Shown: positions 23,290 through 34,079 of the stretch, in pieces | How the letters are laid out: each line of letters begins with the position of its first letter | How positions within the stretch are numbered: position 1 is the stretch's first letter | Assembly: GCA_022495995.1 (NCBI GenBank) | Contig: JAFEMH010000923.1 | Span: 512,501-576,500 of the forward strand | DNA: 64,000 nt | Origin: Adenophora triphylla var. japonica | Lineage: Eukaryota; Streptophyta; Magnoliopsida; Asterales; Campanulaceae | Reading direction: 5' to 3' | Translations under genes and position numbers: made by a program | Notes under the pieces: generated by a model | What the model was told of the DNA's origin: nothing | The model's input: only the letters and a program-made list of their open reading frames with translations | The model's database searches: none

Positions 23290-23400
23290 ACATTTGGTAC
23301 CCGCGGAGCCCCTCCCCGCCTCCCCCGCTCCACCCCTCTCCCCCTCTCCCCCTCCCCCTCCCCCTCTCCCCCTCCCCCTCTCCCCCTCTCCTCCCGAATT
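23290..23400. repeat. C-rich low-complexity tract
   Basis: CCCCCTCTCCCC-type repeats of about 100 bp in the CACTA-like element, after the Transposase_24 remains. No gene. Confidence 0.9.
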
Positions 23401-23539
23401 GGTACGGTGGTATTTAGTTTTTATTTGGTACGTTGATATTTGAATTTTAGTTTTTATAGTTTTAGTTTTATAAATTGAAATGTTATATCGTGTACAAGAA
23501 ATTTTGGTTTATTGATATTTTAAATTATTTTTTTAAAAT

Positions 23540-24117
23540 TTATTTCGTAATCGCCGACGGAATTTTCCGTCGCCGAAATTAATGCCGAAATAAAAATTAA
23601 TTAAATAAATTAATTTCAATGACGGAATTTCCGCCGCTATAATCATTTAATTTTTATTTAATTTTTGATTTCAACGCATGAAACTTCCATCGCCGTAATA
23701 AAATTTAAATTAAAATTAAATAATTTCAATGACTAATTTCTCCATTAATTAAATAATTTTAAATTTTAATTTAAATTTTATTACAAATGACGGAAATTTC
23801 CGCCGCCGAAATTAATTTAATTAAATTAATTTTTATTACAAATGACGGAAATTTCCCGCCGCGAAATGAAAATTTAATTAAATTAAATTAATATAGCAAT
23901 GAATTTTCCGTCGCCGAAACCATTAATTCACCGGCGGAATTAAATTCCGTCGGTAAAAGAAAAAAATAGCGGCGGAAATTGACCCGTCGGAGCACTGCGA
24001 CGAGCTGGTAGCGGCGGACCACCGACGGAATTTTTCCGTCGGTGATTTATTTTAGCGACGGAAATTTAATTTTAGCGGCGGAAATTTCCGTCGCTAAATG
24101 ACCTTTTTCTGGTAGTG
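23540..24117. repeat. Right subterminal repeat region of the CACTA-like element
   Basis: At least ten copies in both orientations of a GACGGAAATTTCCGCCGC-like motif within 580 bp, ending in the terminal TAGTG at 24113-24117. The same motif is found at the element's left side (17190-17400). Confidence 0.85.
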
Positions 24118-27100
24118 AAAGGTTTGCATCGATCTGAGAATTTTGAAATGAATCTGGTAAGTGCAGCAATCTTTCCCGTCAACCTTCGGATGTCCTTGAC
24201 AGATTGAGGTGATGACAGGTTGATAATAGCACGTATCTGTTCTGGGGCGGCTTCAATGCCTCTTTTAGTAACCATGTAACCCAAGAACTTCCCTGCCTTC
24301 ATTCCAAAGTTGCATTTAGCCGGATTTAGTTTCATATTGAAACACCCAAGATGTCAAAGCCTCGAGAGAGGTCTTATGTGGTCTTCGGCTTTCTTGGACT
24401 TTACCACCATGTCGTCGATGTATACCTCAATTGTGTCCCCAATCTGATCTTTAAACATCTTGTTGACGAGCCTTTGATACGTTGCACCTGCATTTTTTAG
24501 TCCAAAAGGTACGGCAATATAACAATAAATACCTGTGGGTGTTATGAAGGCGGTGTCCTTCGTCGATGGTTCCATCCGAATTTGTTGAAATTGAGGATGC
24601 GTCCATGAATGTGAGGGAGTTCATGTCCGGAGGTTGCATCAACTAACGAATCTATGTGCGGCAAAGGAAAAGGATCTTTGGACATGTGCTTTGTTTAAGT
24701 CGGTGAAGTCGACACAAACTCGCCATTTCCCGTTTCTCTTCTCTACCACAACCACGTTTGCCAACCATCTTGGATAATCGACCTCTCGTATCATGTTGGC
24801 TTTGAGTAGGCGCTCTACCTCTTCCTTGATGATCCGGTTTCGGTTTCGCAAACTTCCTACGTTTCTGGTGTACCGGTTTGAAGCTAGGATCTACGTTAAG
24901 TTTGTGAGTGATTGACATCTTTGCCGATGCCCGTCATGTCATCATGTTTCCAAGCAAAACTCTTTATTCTCGCTTCTTAATAAATCCACAAGCTTTTCTT
25001 CTATATCTCGATGGGATGTCGCCGCCAATAAGTACTTTGATGTCCGTTGTAAGGGTCTTGCAATACTTCTTTCACATCATCCTCCCTAGCTTCCGTGACT
25101 TCACGTACTTTCCTCGGTAATTGCTATGCTTGTTTTGGAGATTGTCGACGCCTTCATTGAAGTTTTATAACATTCCTTGGCCACTGTGATCACCGTAAAT
25201 CTTAGCGACACCCCAAGGTGTTGGAAACTTCACACACCGATGGTAAGTGGAGGGTACAAACCTTCATTCCATGAATCCACCTGCCTTCCAAGAATGACAT
25301 TATAAGATGTTGCGCAATCAATTACGCAGAACCGTTCCATGGTATTGAGGCCCTTCGAGTATATAGGAAGCTTTATCTCTCCCACCGTTCTTTGACTTCC
25401 CCACCGAAGCCTACCAAGATCGAGGACTTCTTAATAATCTCTCGATTCTGGGATGTTCATTTCCTTAAGAGTGCCCAACATAATAAGATTTACAGAGCTA
25501 CCCCCATCAACTAGCATGCGCCTGGATTGTACAATTGGCGATCCGCAAGGAGATAACTAGACCGTCGTGATGGGGTTCCAGAAGTTATCTCGATCACTTT
25601 CACAAAGGTGATCGGATCCTGGCAGGTGTCGACATCCCGATGTCTTTCCGCTTTTCCTCTTTCGACTCTTTAGCATGTCGCTTTGCCGCAGAATAGGATG
25701 TGCCACATATTTCGAACCTCCGCCGATAAAATTGATCACCTTCGTTGATGCCGGGGAGAGACCGGTCTTTCGGCTTCACGAGGAGCTTCCGCATTTTCAG
25801 CCTTCTTCTTCCTAGATCCCAAAGAACTCCTTAAGATGTCCTTTCGAGAGCAAGTAACTCGATCTCCTTCCTTAGTGCTATGCAATCTTCGCAACATGTC
25901 CAAAGTCTTCATGGTAAGCGCACCATTTTGATTTGTCACGCCATCCCGTGGCTTTGTCCGTCTTCTTTCGCCATCCGGCTTTGTCCCCAAGGTTGCCCAT
26001 CGCACGTAGTATACCCGAAATGTCACGTAAAAACAATAATAAAAAATGTTAGGTACATTATCGTTATCTTCATCCTCACCGTCTATTGAGTTAATTTTGC
26101 TAGTGTCAATTCTCGGATAAGGATTGGAACGGTGGTTCCTGCGATGGGACGATTCAGTCTTTCTGTCGGGGTTGTCATATGTCGACATCTTGGATGAGGA
26201 CTTCGATCACCGCAGCTCGTCTTCCTCCGCCTTATGAATCTCACCGCCCGCTCCCGACTTCTTCCAACCGCTTACAAGGAGTCATCACCAAATCTTGATA
26301 ATACTGTGAATCTTTCTTCAGCCCCATTTTGAATGCTTCTGTGGCTGTCGACATGTCAAGATTGGGAATTTCTAGCACTTCCTTATTGAACCGGTGGACA
26401 TAATCCTTTAGAGTTTCATTAGGCCGCCTGGGTCACATTGTAGAGATCACTTGTCAACCTTTCAAATTGTCGATCGCATGAGAATTGGTTATAGAACATG
26501 TTGATAAGTCAGGCGTAAGAACCAATTGAACCTAGAGGTCGCCTAATCAACCATTTGAGGCCGGTCCGCATGTGGTCGATCCAAATCCCCGCATGCTGTG
26601 CCTCCCTGAATTGAAGAGGAATATGAATTATGTCCATCTTTTCTTGATAGTGTGTGACATGCTCCTCTCGGTCCGTGGTGCCGTCGTACAACTTTCATGA
26701 TGGTACTGAATCGAAACGCTTTGGGATGTCAACATTTGCAATTGGCTGACAAATCGGGATTGATTGTAGCGCTTTTGAGTCACAGTTGAATTGGAGGAGT
26801 TACGCCCGGCACGTTCATTATCGCCTTCGAGATCCCGCATCCTGTTTGGCTAGTGGGTTTCCTGCAAAAGGGTCGCCCATAGGAATACGATTGAAATTAT
26901 CATTATTAAAAAGATTATTTAGCAAACCGTAGTTGTCCGTAGTAGTTGTGACAGTAGTGTTGTCTATGAATGGAATGAACGGGGTGAATCCTCGCGGAAG
27001 ATGGCGTCAATGGGGTGTCCCCTGCAAGGATGTCGACATCATTAAGGATGTCGGCGGATGAGTTTGAGGAGGACTCGCCCATTGGGATGAATTCACTCAA

Positions 27101-27440
27101 ATGCAGATCCTCCGGTGTTGTCAAAGTTGAGAACCCTTGCACGCAGTGGTGATATGTTGTCAAGCCGAGACGCGATGAGCTGTTGATCTTTCTGCATCTT
27201 AATCATGGAATTGGTCAACACCTTCGAATTGCTGTCTTGCTGGTCCAACCTTTGATTCAACTCCGGTCGATACTTCGGATGTCGCATCTACATTGGAAGA
27301 GGTTGTTCCCTTGTGGAGTCTTCGTAGGTTGAGTTGGCCGAGGTCCAGTCCGAGGAGGTGGTGGTAACAATGCCGGTTCTCCCTCCCGATGTGGAAACAA
27401 CGGCGGACTCTTGTCGGCGGCGGACACATTGGGGAGGTGC
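24118..27440 (-). pseudogene. Gypsy gag-pol remnant: gag, protease, reverse transcriptase
   Basis: Gag is read around 26200-27440, with the retrotransposon gag core YDGTTDREEHVTHYQEKMD and LKWLIRRPLGSIGSYA near 26510-26690. The aspartic protease active-site stretch (LVDGGSSVNLIMLGTL, with DGG in place of the usual DTG/DSG) lies near 25470-25530. Reverse transcriptase is at 24118-24900: an N-terminal part (IIKEEVERLLKANMIREV, WRVCVDFTDLN), the catalytic YIDDMVVKS near 24400-24440, and the thumb side up to KFSDRCKPF at the break. Several frame changes (for example near 24840, 24690 and 24350) show that it is dead. Confidence 0.82.
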
Positions 27441-27513
27441 GGACATAATGAATTTACTTAGGAAATGATCCAAATAATCGATAAACCACGAGGCCCCTCG
27501 GTGGGCGCCAAAT

Positions 27514-28054
27514 TGTTTTGGTAGAAAAAACAATAGAGTTGAATCTTAACTTTGTTTAGTGTGTGGATTGAACAATAAGGAGGGAACTATGGAATTCGAC
27601 TATATGGAACAAAAGCAAGAAAAAGTAATAATGACACCACGATTTGTTAACGAGGAAAACCTTGGAGGTGACAACCTCTTTGGAAAAAACCCCGGGAGTT
27701 AGGTCTCCAACCTTAAAAGTTTCACTATGATGATTATGAGTACAACTTTGGAAGAGAATAGAGAGGATTACAACCTGGCCTCGTGTAGAGCGTGTGTGCG
27801 TGCCCGAGAGTTAGTGTGTTCCATCTCCATTTCCCCTTATATATAAATAAGTATGAAGGAGTCAAATACGGTTCCTACAATCTCGGGATATAAGCTTATC
27901 CTTTCAACCTCCGTGAGACCAAGTCGCCCTAGCCGTTGAAGGTATGTTGAACGTGTTGGAGAATATCCCGCATTTCTTCTCTCTTAATTACTGGAAGATA
28001 AGAATAAATATATTAGGAAATATTAAATAAGTAAATATTAAAACAATACTTACA
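27514..28054 (-). repeat. LTR of the split gypsy element
   Basis: An approximately 541-bp LTR beginning, on the minus strand, TGTAAGTATTG and ending CTACCAAAACA, just before the PBS. A TATA box (TTTATATATAAGGGG on the minus strand, about 27835-27850) fits the transcription start inside the LTR. Boundaries come from the TG...CA rule and the PBS position, because no second copy is available to compare. Confidence 0.7.
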
Positions 28055-29037
28055 GTGGAATGACATTTTAATATGCAGGATCAACTGAAGATGTCACCAT
28101 GCTGAAAAATACCCACAACAGGAGTGTCACGGCTTTGAACCGCATTTATGACACTCTCATAGGCAGAGTCATTGAGCTAATCCAAGACAGGATCAACAAT
28201 ATCATCATCGTCAAGAGGTCGACCGAGAGAAGCAAGATGGTCGGTGCAAGATTTTATATCTTGCATGTGTTCAGATATTGTGTGAGAGCCTTTTGTTATG
28301 GATCGAAGTCTGTCCTTAAGCTTCTTAAGGTGACCTTTGGAAGGGTTTGCGTAAGTCTTGGCTAGTGTTTTCCAGGCGGCTAGGGTTGTAGCGCATTGGG
28401 AGATGAGAGGAACTAGGGAAGGAGAGAGAGTACTTGCAAGGGCCCTAAGTATTAGTTTGTCTTGCCGGAACCAGGTTGTAGAGGCCGGATTAGGGGTGAG
28501 TGTTGCAGTTGTGATGGAGTTGGTGGCTGGGGTAGCGGGGGTACCTTCGGTGGTGATAGCGGGTGGGAGATATTGCGGAGGAGCAAGGTGGGAGCCATCG
28601 ATGAACTTGTGAAGATCATGCCCAGGAGAGTGGCTTCCATTTGGATTTTCCATGAGAGATAATTGGAGGGGGTTAGTTTAAGAATATGAGAAAGAGAGAT
28701 GACGATGAGAGGGATTGAAGGCTCGGCTGAGTTGGGAAGAAAGGTATGGTCAGAGGAGGCCATGAGAGACGGCGCGGATTGGAAGACAATGAAGAACAGA
28801 AGAATTAGGGTTGAGTCGAAAAATTTTGAATCTTTTTCGCTCTGATACCATATAGAAAGAGAGAATTATTGAGATAAAAAAGTAATCCTTCCATTGTTTA
28901 TAAATTGATATATATACAAGTCAAGAGTTCTATAACTAGTACAAGATGTAAACAAATCACGTATGATATTTACAAGCTAGAATTAAGGAGGTGATATACA
29001 ATATTAATATTAGGAAGATATTGACATATCTTCATCA
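28055..29037 (-). mobile_element. Ty1-copia retrotransposon fragment: LTR, PBS and partial gag
   Basis: The minus strand carries a short LTR (29037-28853, beginning TGATGAAGATATG), a PBS TGGTATCAGAGC (complement of 28839-28850) and then a gag start. The gag reads MASSDHTFLPNSAEP, ILKLTPSNYLSWKIQMEA and, after a frame change near 28640, HKFIDGSHLAPPQYLPP with LKKLKDRLRSITKGSHTISE. These are features of the copia UBN2-type gag. It stops at the gypsy LTR at 28054, which appears to have inserted into it; nothing of pol remains in the window. Confidence 0.82.
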
Positions 29038-29064
29038 AATAGAAGTGGCTCATGTGCTTATAAT

Positions 29065-29237
29065 CAAGGTTCTAAAAAGCGCTAGGCGGATGCTAGGCGG
29101 CGGAGCCGAGCCTAGCGCCTAGGCGGGGACTAGTCGGGATTAGTCGGGACCTAGACGGGGCTTAGAACTAGGCGTTGGAGAGGGGCCTAGCGCCTAGGCG
29201 GGGCCTAGACGCCCTTAGACGGGGTCTTTTAGAACAC
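29065..29237. mobile_element. GC-rich MITE-like element with 10-bp target duplication
   Basis: A 173-bp insertion flanked by a perfect 10-bp direct repeat TGCTTATAAT (29055-29064 and 29238-29247). The ends are partly inverted (GGTTCTAAAAAG and CTTTTAGAAC). Inside, the motif GCGCCTAGGCGG recurs in both orientations in a context much richer in G+C than the flanks. The duplication length suits a Mutator-like element better than hAT. Confidence 0.78.
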
Positions 29238-29247
29238 TGCTTATAAT

Positions 29248-29888
29248 TGTGGAAATATAGAAACGACCTTCAAATGAAACAGTTACAAAGACAGTTGTAT
29301 GAGATCAATATTGAGAAAGTAATCTATGTCTCTTATCAAAAACTGCTTAATGCATGTTGAGTGCCTAACACTCTTAATGTCGTAGCCCAAAATTTGATTC
29401 AACTCAAAGTATTTGGGAGCTCGGTCCACATGGAAATTCAAACTCTCCCTCAAAAGATTGTTTCACCCGAAAGTTTAAAATCTCAAAATAACAATACAAA
29501 CAAAACTTTGTCAGACCAACACAAAAAGTGGAAATTCCTAAACAGGATCCATAGATATCTGCAATTCAAGTACCCAAATAACAATCCAAACAACTTATTA
29601 TGAACTGAGAACTTATATTAACTTCAGAGGACGACAACTTATGTTCTTGAAGAAATACTGGCATGGGGCAGCTCTGAGTATGTGACAAACCATCAGGTGT
29701 ATAACAAGAAAACTAGTCTGTCTAAATTTTTCCCTATCCAACACATTATTCTAAATAATTGAAAACTCCTCATAGCAATACATTAATAAAATTAAATCAA
29801 ACATCTCGTAAAATAAAACCCTATTGTACGTTTAGCAGAGAGTAAAACAATTGTATTTTCGGAAATTTCTACGAGGAAAAACAAAGGG
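29248..29888. other. Intergenic; 3' flank of the F-box gene
   Basis: AT-rich sequence with no coding exon I can support. The part from about 29790 is shared with the 3' flank of the second F-box gene (32575-32673), so it belongs to the duplicated unit and probably includes the 3' UTR. Confidence 0.5.
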
Positions 29889-31172
29889 TCAAACGGTATT
29901 AGATGAACGAATTGAAGGTGTAAACCAAACAGGTCGAGGAAGAATGGTCACGAGAGGCATGTCTTCTTTAAAGCATGAAACTTTTTGTATTGAACCATCC
30001 CCGATGTTATAAATCCCAACGTCATGTCCTTCGTGTATTCCACCTTGCCAATCGATGTTGTCATCGGAGATGCTATTCCTGTTGCATTCTGGAAAATCAA
30101 TTGTCGAATAACAACTGCTCTGATTTTTACCTAAAAACACAACATTCTCCCCTATATCCCTCACCTTATTCCACTCATTTTTTTCCTCGTCCAATTTGTA
30201 AACATTAAATTCTTCGGTCCTATAAAAATGGTTGCCATCATCTTCGACGACATTGTTGTCAAAGTCATTACCATTATCTTTGACGAAATTCTCATGTTGA
30301 GCTTCTAAAAGGCTATTGTAAAATTTCACCCCTCTAGAGATGAACAATAGTGCCCCGTATGTGTCGACAGCCAAGTACATTACATGGCATATGTTGATAC
30401 CAGATGGTGGTTCATGAAATATCGTGGCTTGTGGATTCTCTACATCGAAAACACAAACCCTACCGTTGCAATTGACAAAATAAAACTTGCCTTTGGTGTA
30501 AGCGACGTCGTCTTGTGGAGGTATCAAATCGTGTTCGACTTGAGTCCACTTATTGTCGCCAATTCTACAGAAGACCAAACGACTCAACAATCCACATAAT
30601 GCCACAGCTATGCAATCTTCTTCTTCCGGGTTGTTTGATAGGATGATCTTAACCGTGAAAAATTCCTCAATGTCCTTGAGGCTCATCCTACAGCTATAAA
30701 TTCCCCTAATAGTAATTTCTTGGCAAATATATTCACGTCCCACATCCTCCCTATTGAAACTTAAAATGTCGGGCATTGTTGTAACGGGAGGAAGTTCTAT
30801 ACGTTGTTTCGTGAGGGGATTAAGCATGAATATGGCGGGACTAACATCTTCCACCATTATCAACCAACCGTGGGATGATCCGACGCACTTCTTACCATGA
30901 GCCTGTGGAAAATAAAGATGATGGATCTTATTCTCCATGATACTAAAACAGCGGCGACATTGAGATTGAGATTGACCGTGTTGATCATGATCACAGGGCA
31001 GGATCAACCAAGGAAGTTGTGGACGACAAAAAATTGACCCTTCTTGCTTTTTTATAAGAACACTAAACCAATTGCTACATACGGCAGCAAGGCGAGTAAA
31101 ATCTTCCAATGTTCTAACCTTACTCGCAATCAAACGTAGTAGATCATTGTTCAGATTGGACCAATCACTCAT
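29889..31172 (-). CDS. F-box / DUF295 (KIB1-like) protein
   Basis: A single-exon 427-residue protein. Residues 3-42 (WSNLNNDLLRLIASKV through CSNWFSVLI) form an F-box, the segment that binds SKP1 in SCF ubiquitin ligases. Residues about 110-420 are the DUF295 beta-propeller-like region typical of plant F-box/KIB families (CVGSSHGWLIMVE, AIFMLNPLTKQRIELPP, RVCVFDVENPQA, and the C-terminal PRPVWFTPSI). Known members present substrates for degradation; the target here cannot be told. Start and stop fit the family length (about 350-430). A near-identical tandem paralogue lies 1.5 kb away on the same strand. A (GAA)n tract (about 31228-31260) sits in the 5' flank. Confidence 0.9.
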   Translation of the reverse strand: MSDWSNLNNDLLRLIASKVRTLEDFTRLAAVCSNWFSVLIKKQEGSIFCRPQLPWLILPCDHDQHGQSQSQCRRCFSIMENKIHHLYFPQAHGKKCVGSSHGWLIMVEDVSPAIFMLNPLTKQRIELPPVTTMPDILSFNREDVGREYICQEITIRGIYSCRMSLKDIEEFFTVKIILSNNPEEEDCIAVALCGLLSRLVFCRIGDNKWTQVEHDLIPPQDDVAYTKGKFYFVNCNGRVCVFDVENPQATIFHEPPSGINICHVMYLAVDTYGALLFISRGVKFYNSLLEAQHENFVKDNGNDFDNNVVEDDGNHFYRTEEFNVYKLDEEKNEWNKVRDIGENVVFLGKNQSSCYSTIDFPECNRNSISDDNIDWQGGIHEGHDVGIYNIGDGSIQKVSCFKEDMPLVTILPRPVWFTPSIRSSNTV

Positions 31173-31231
31173 TCTTAATTATCTGTAAGAAGAGGATAGT
31201 CAAGTATTGATGACTGGAGTGGGGATGAAAG

Positions 31232-31263
<32 letters not shown>

Positions 31264-32570
31264 GGAGAAGGGAGGCCTAGCTAATTTACAAAGAAAAAAA
31301 CGAATTAAGAAAGCTGGGCTCCGAATCCGTTCACCAGAAGGAATAGTTTATTTCCTATTCTTTATCAGATCCTAATTAAGAAAGCTAATACAATAATTGC
31401 AAGGAATTAGGAATCCTTTCTGTACAAGGAACACTTTGTAATGCCAAAAATATTTAAATTAGGAATCCTAATTCCTTGCAATTATTGTATTAGCTTTCTT
31501 AATTAGGATCTGATAAAGAATAGGAAATAAAATATTTAAATTAGGAATTATTGTATTAGCTTTCTTAATTAGGATCTAATATTAAAAAAAATGAATTTTT
31601 ATATTACTTGTATTATAAATTTATAATAAAATTGTTGTTTTAGCTCCAACATAATATTACATCCTCTTACTTCGGATCCATGTTAAGAAAGATAATCCGA
31701 AAGTTGCAATGGATAATTAAATTAGGAATCCTTCCTCTACAAAGGAGCACTTTTTACAAACTTTGTTTTATTTATTTTTATATTGTTTGTATTACAATAA
31801 AATTACATTAAACTAATTTTCTAATTTTTAAAAATGAAATATTTATTTTGGAATTGGCTAAAAAAAAAGTGCTACATATTAATTATGAAACGGAAGAAAG
31901 AGTATTTTTGTTCATCCGTCATTGATGTATTGATGTAAAAGGGTTGCAGCGGAATTAAAATAACTAGTAACCGGATAGGCTATTAATCGAAACAACGATC
32001 AATTGACCCAATTCGAATCCATGAATTAGGGTTTGGCAAGATTAACACCTAAAAGATGAGAACCTTGAATAACAGAAGGAATCCATCCTCTCGAAGGAAT
32101 CCACCTTCAACAAGTCAAGAAAGACTCACAATTGCAAAGCAATCAAATTAATTTTATTAATAAAAAATAGTCTAATTTTCGGAATACAACTTTAGGCCTA
32201 TTTTATAGTGCCCATAAAACTTGAAAAATACTCCTAAACCTTCTAGAATTACTCCTAACCTATATGGTAACTTAATAGGACTCAAAAACTAATTAAATCT
32301 CCTCAAAATCTACTATAAAATTATCTCTAATCAACCTATTAAAATTAATGACGAAAATAAGAAACAAAATATAAACTAAAACAAAATAAATCCTAAAATA
32401 CTAATTAAAATATAAAAATAATTAATATATTTGACTTCGTCAAATGTCCTTCCTACATAAGTCATCATCACATATAGTCCTATTTTGAAATTGATATCAA
32501 CTTGAATGAACGGAATATTGAACAAACATTAAAGGAAAAATATCTTAATGAAACCTTAAACTTAATATCA
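31173..32570. other. Intergenic between the two F-box genes
   Basis: AT-rich spacer. It holds an almost perfect inverted repeat (31345-31533), a partial third copy of the same arm near 31535-31580, and, from about 31930 to 32480, a non-coding stretch that looks like a decayed LTR or TRIM element but has no clear ends. No gene. Confidence 0.5.
31345..31533. repeat. Inverted repeat, 66-72-bp arms, 45-nt spacer
   Basis: The arms at 31351-31416 and 31462-31527 are complementary with one visible mismatch (for example ATCCTAATTAAGAAAGCTAA with its complement). The short spacer would allow a long stable stem if transcribed. Confidence 0.9.
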
Positions 32571-32673
32571 ACACAAAATTAAATCAAACATCTAGTAAAA
32601 TAAAACCCTATTGTACGTTTAGCAAAAAGTAAAACAGCTGTATTTCAGAAATTTCTACGAGGAAAACGAAGGG

Positions 32674-33801
32674 TCAAACGGTATTAGATGAACGAATTGA
32701 AGGTGTAAACCAAACAGGTCGAGGAAGAATGGTCATGAGAGGCATGTCTTCTTTAAAGCATGGAACTTTTTGTATTGAACCATCCCCGATGTTATAAATC
32801 CCAACGTCATGTCCTTCGTGTATTCCACCTTGCCAATCGATGTTGTCATCGGTGAAGTAGATGCTATTCCTGTTGCATTTTGGAAATTCAATTGTCGAAT
32901 AACAAGTGCTCTGATTTTCACCTAAAAACACAACATTCTCCCCTATATCCCGCACCTTATCCCACTCATTATTTTCCTCGTCCAATTTGAAAACATTAAA
33001 CTCTTTGGTCCTATAAAAATAGCCGCCATCATCTTCGACGACATTGTTGTCAAAGTCATTCTCATGTTGAGCTTCTAAAAGGCTATCGTAAAATTTCACC
33101 CCTCTAGAGATGAGCAATAGTGCCCCGTATGTGTCGACAGCCAAGTACATTGCATGGCATATGTTGATACCAGATGGTGGTTCATGAAATATCGTGGCTT
33201 GTGGATTCTCCACATCAAAAACACAAACCCTACCGTTGCAATTGACAAAATAAAACTTGCCTTTGGAGTAAACGACATCGTTTTGTGAAGGTTTCAAATC
33301 GTGTTGGACTTGAGTCCACTTGTTGTCGCCAATTCTACAAAAGACCAAACGACTCAACGATCCACATAATGCCACAGCTATGCAATCTTCTTCTTCCGGG
33401 TCGTTTGATAGGATGATCTTAGTCGTGAAAAAATCCTCAATGTCCTTAAGGCTCATCCTACAGCTATCAATTGCCCCACAAGAATTGTCTTGGTAAATAT
33501 ATTCACGTCCCACATCCTCCTTATTGAAACCTAAAATGTCGGGCATTGTTGTAACAGGAGGAAGTTCTATACGCTGTTGCGTGAGGGGATTTAGCATGAA
33601 TATGGCGGGACTAACATCTTCCACCATTATCAACCAACCGTGGGATGATCCGACGCACTTCTTACCATGAGCCTGTGGAAAATAAAGATGATGGATCTTA
33701 TTCTCCATGATACTAAAACAGCGGCGACTTGGACATTGAGATTGACCGTGTTGATCATGATCACAAGGCAGGATCAACCAAGGAAGTTGAGTACGAGTCA
33801 T
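32674..33801 (-). CDS. F-box-less DUF295 protein, tandem paralogue
   Basis: A 375-residue frame collinear with the neighbouring F-box gene from its QLPWLIL motif to the C-terminal PRPVWFTPSIRSSNTV. The first residues are MTRTQLPW, against residues 1-2 (MS) joined to residue 50 onward (RPQLPW) of the paralogue: 47 codons, exactly the F-box segment, are missing without a frame change. The 5' flank up to the ATG is still shared, so the original start is kept. Two small indels (minus 7 and plus 2 residues) account for the rest of the length difference. The DUF295 part has no stops and looks maintained. It could encode an adaptor without SCF contact, or be an early pseudogene. Confidence 0.8.
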   Translation of the reverse strand: MTRTQLPWLILPCDHDQHGQSQCPSRRCFSIMENKIHHLYFPQAHGKKCVGSSHGWLIMVEDVSPAIFMLNPLTQQRIELPPVTTMPDILGFNKEDVGREYIYQDNSCGAIDSCRMSLKDIEDFFTTKIILSNDPEEEDCIAVALCGSLSRLVFCRIGDNKWTQVQHDLKPSQNDVVYSKGKFYFVNCNGRVCVFDVENPQATIFHEPPSGINICHAMYLAVDTYGALLLISRGVKFYDSLLEAQHENDFDNNVVEDDGGYFYRTKEFNVFKLDEENNEWDKVRDIGENVVFLGENQSTCYSTIEFPKCNRNSIYFTDDNIDWQGGIHEGHDVGIYNIGDGSIQKVPCFKEDMPLMTILPRPVWFTPSIRSSNTV

Positions 33802-34069
33802 TCTTAATTATCTATAAGAATAGTCAAGTTTTGACGCAAGAAAAAGAAAAAGAAGGGAGGCTCGGCCTAGGTAGGTAAGAGATCGTGGCGGGGAAGAATG
33901 GAAGGGATAGAAAAAGATGATTCATGGAAACTAATTTATAGTTGATTCATTAATCCAAAGCCTGCATGAATTAGGAGCAGGAGCAATAGTTTAGGGCACG
34001 TGTGTAAACTTGGTAGGTTGTTGAGATAGGAAAGGAGTATATATTTTGTTATATATTTGTATAAGAGTA
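33802..34069. other. 5' flank of the F-box-less gene
   Basis: The first 35 bases upstream of the ATG match the 5' flank of the full-length paralogue; further out the two diverge. No other feature. Confidence 0.5.
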
Positions 34070-34079
34070 GATCTTTATT

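Larger units (their letters stand above)
17180..24117 (+). mobile_element. CACTA-like DNA transposon, left terminus not found
   Basis: The right end at 24117 reads complementarily to CACTACCAGAAAAAGG, a classic CACTA terminus. The last 560 bp and the first 220 bp are packed with inverted subterminal motifs built on GCGGCGGAAATTTCCGTCGC. Between them are a pyrimidine-rich leader-like exon (about 17440-17690, donor GTAAATG), several repeats, and the remains of a Transposase_24 gene. I could not find a direct-orientation CACTACCAG at the left, so the left boundary is approximate and probably deleted or rearranged. It is inserted in the RT of a minus-strand gypsy element on the right. Confidence 0.72.
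24118..28054 (-). mobile_element. Ty3-gypsy retrotransposon, 5' part, split by the CACTA-like element
   Basis: On the minus strand the order is LTR (28054-27514), PBS region (TGGCGCCCACCGAGGGGCC, complement of 27492-27510), gag, protease and reverse transcriptase. It is cut off at 24118 inside the RT by the CACTA-like terminus. RNase H, integrase and the other LTR are not found on the far side of the CACTA-like element, so that half has been lost or moved. The outer LTR edge lies in a copia gag fragment. The PBS type and the RT wording (LGYMVTKRGIEA, IAALTRFISK) suggest the Tat/Athila side of Ty3-gypsy. Confidence 0.82.
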
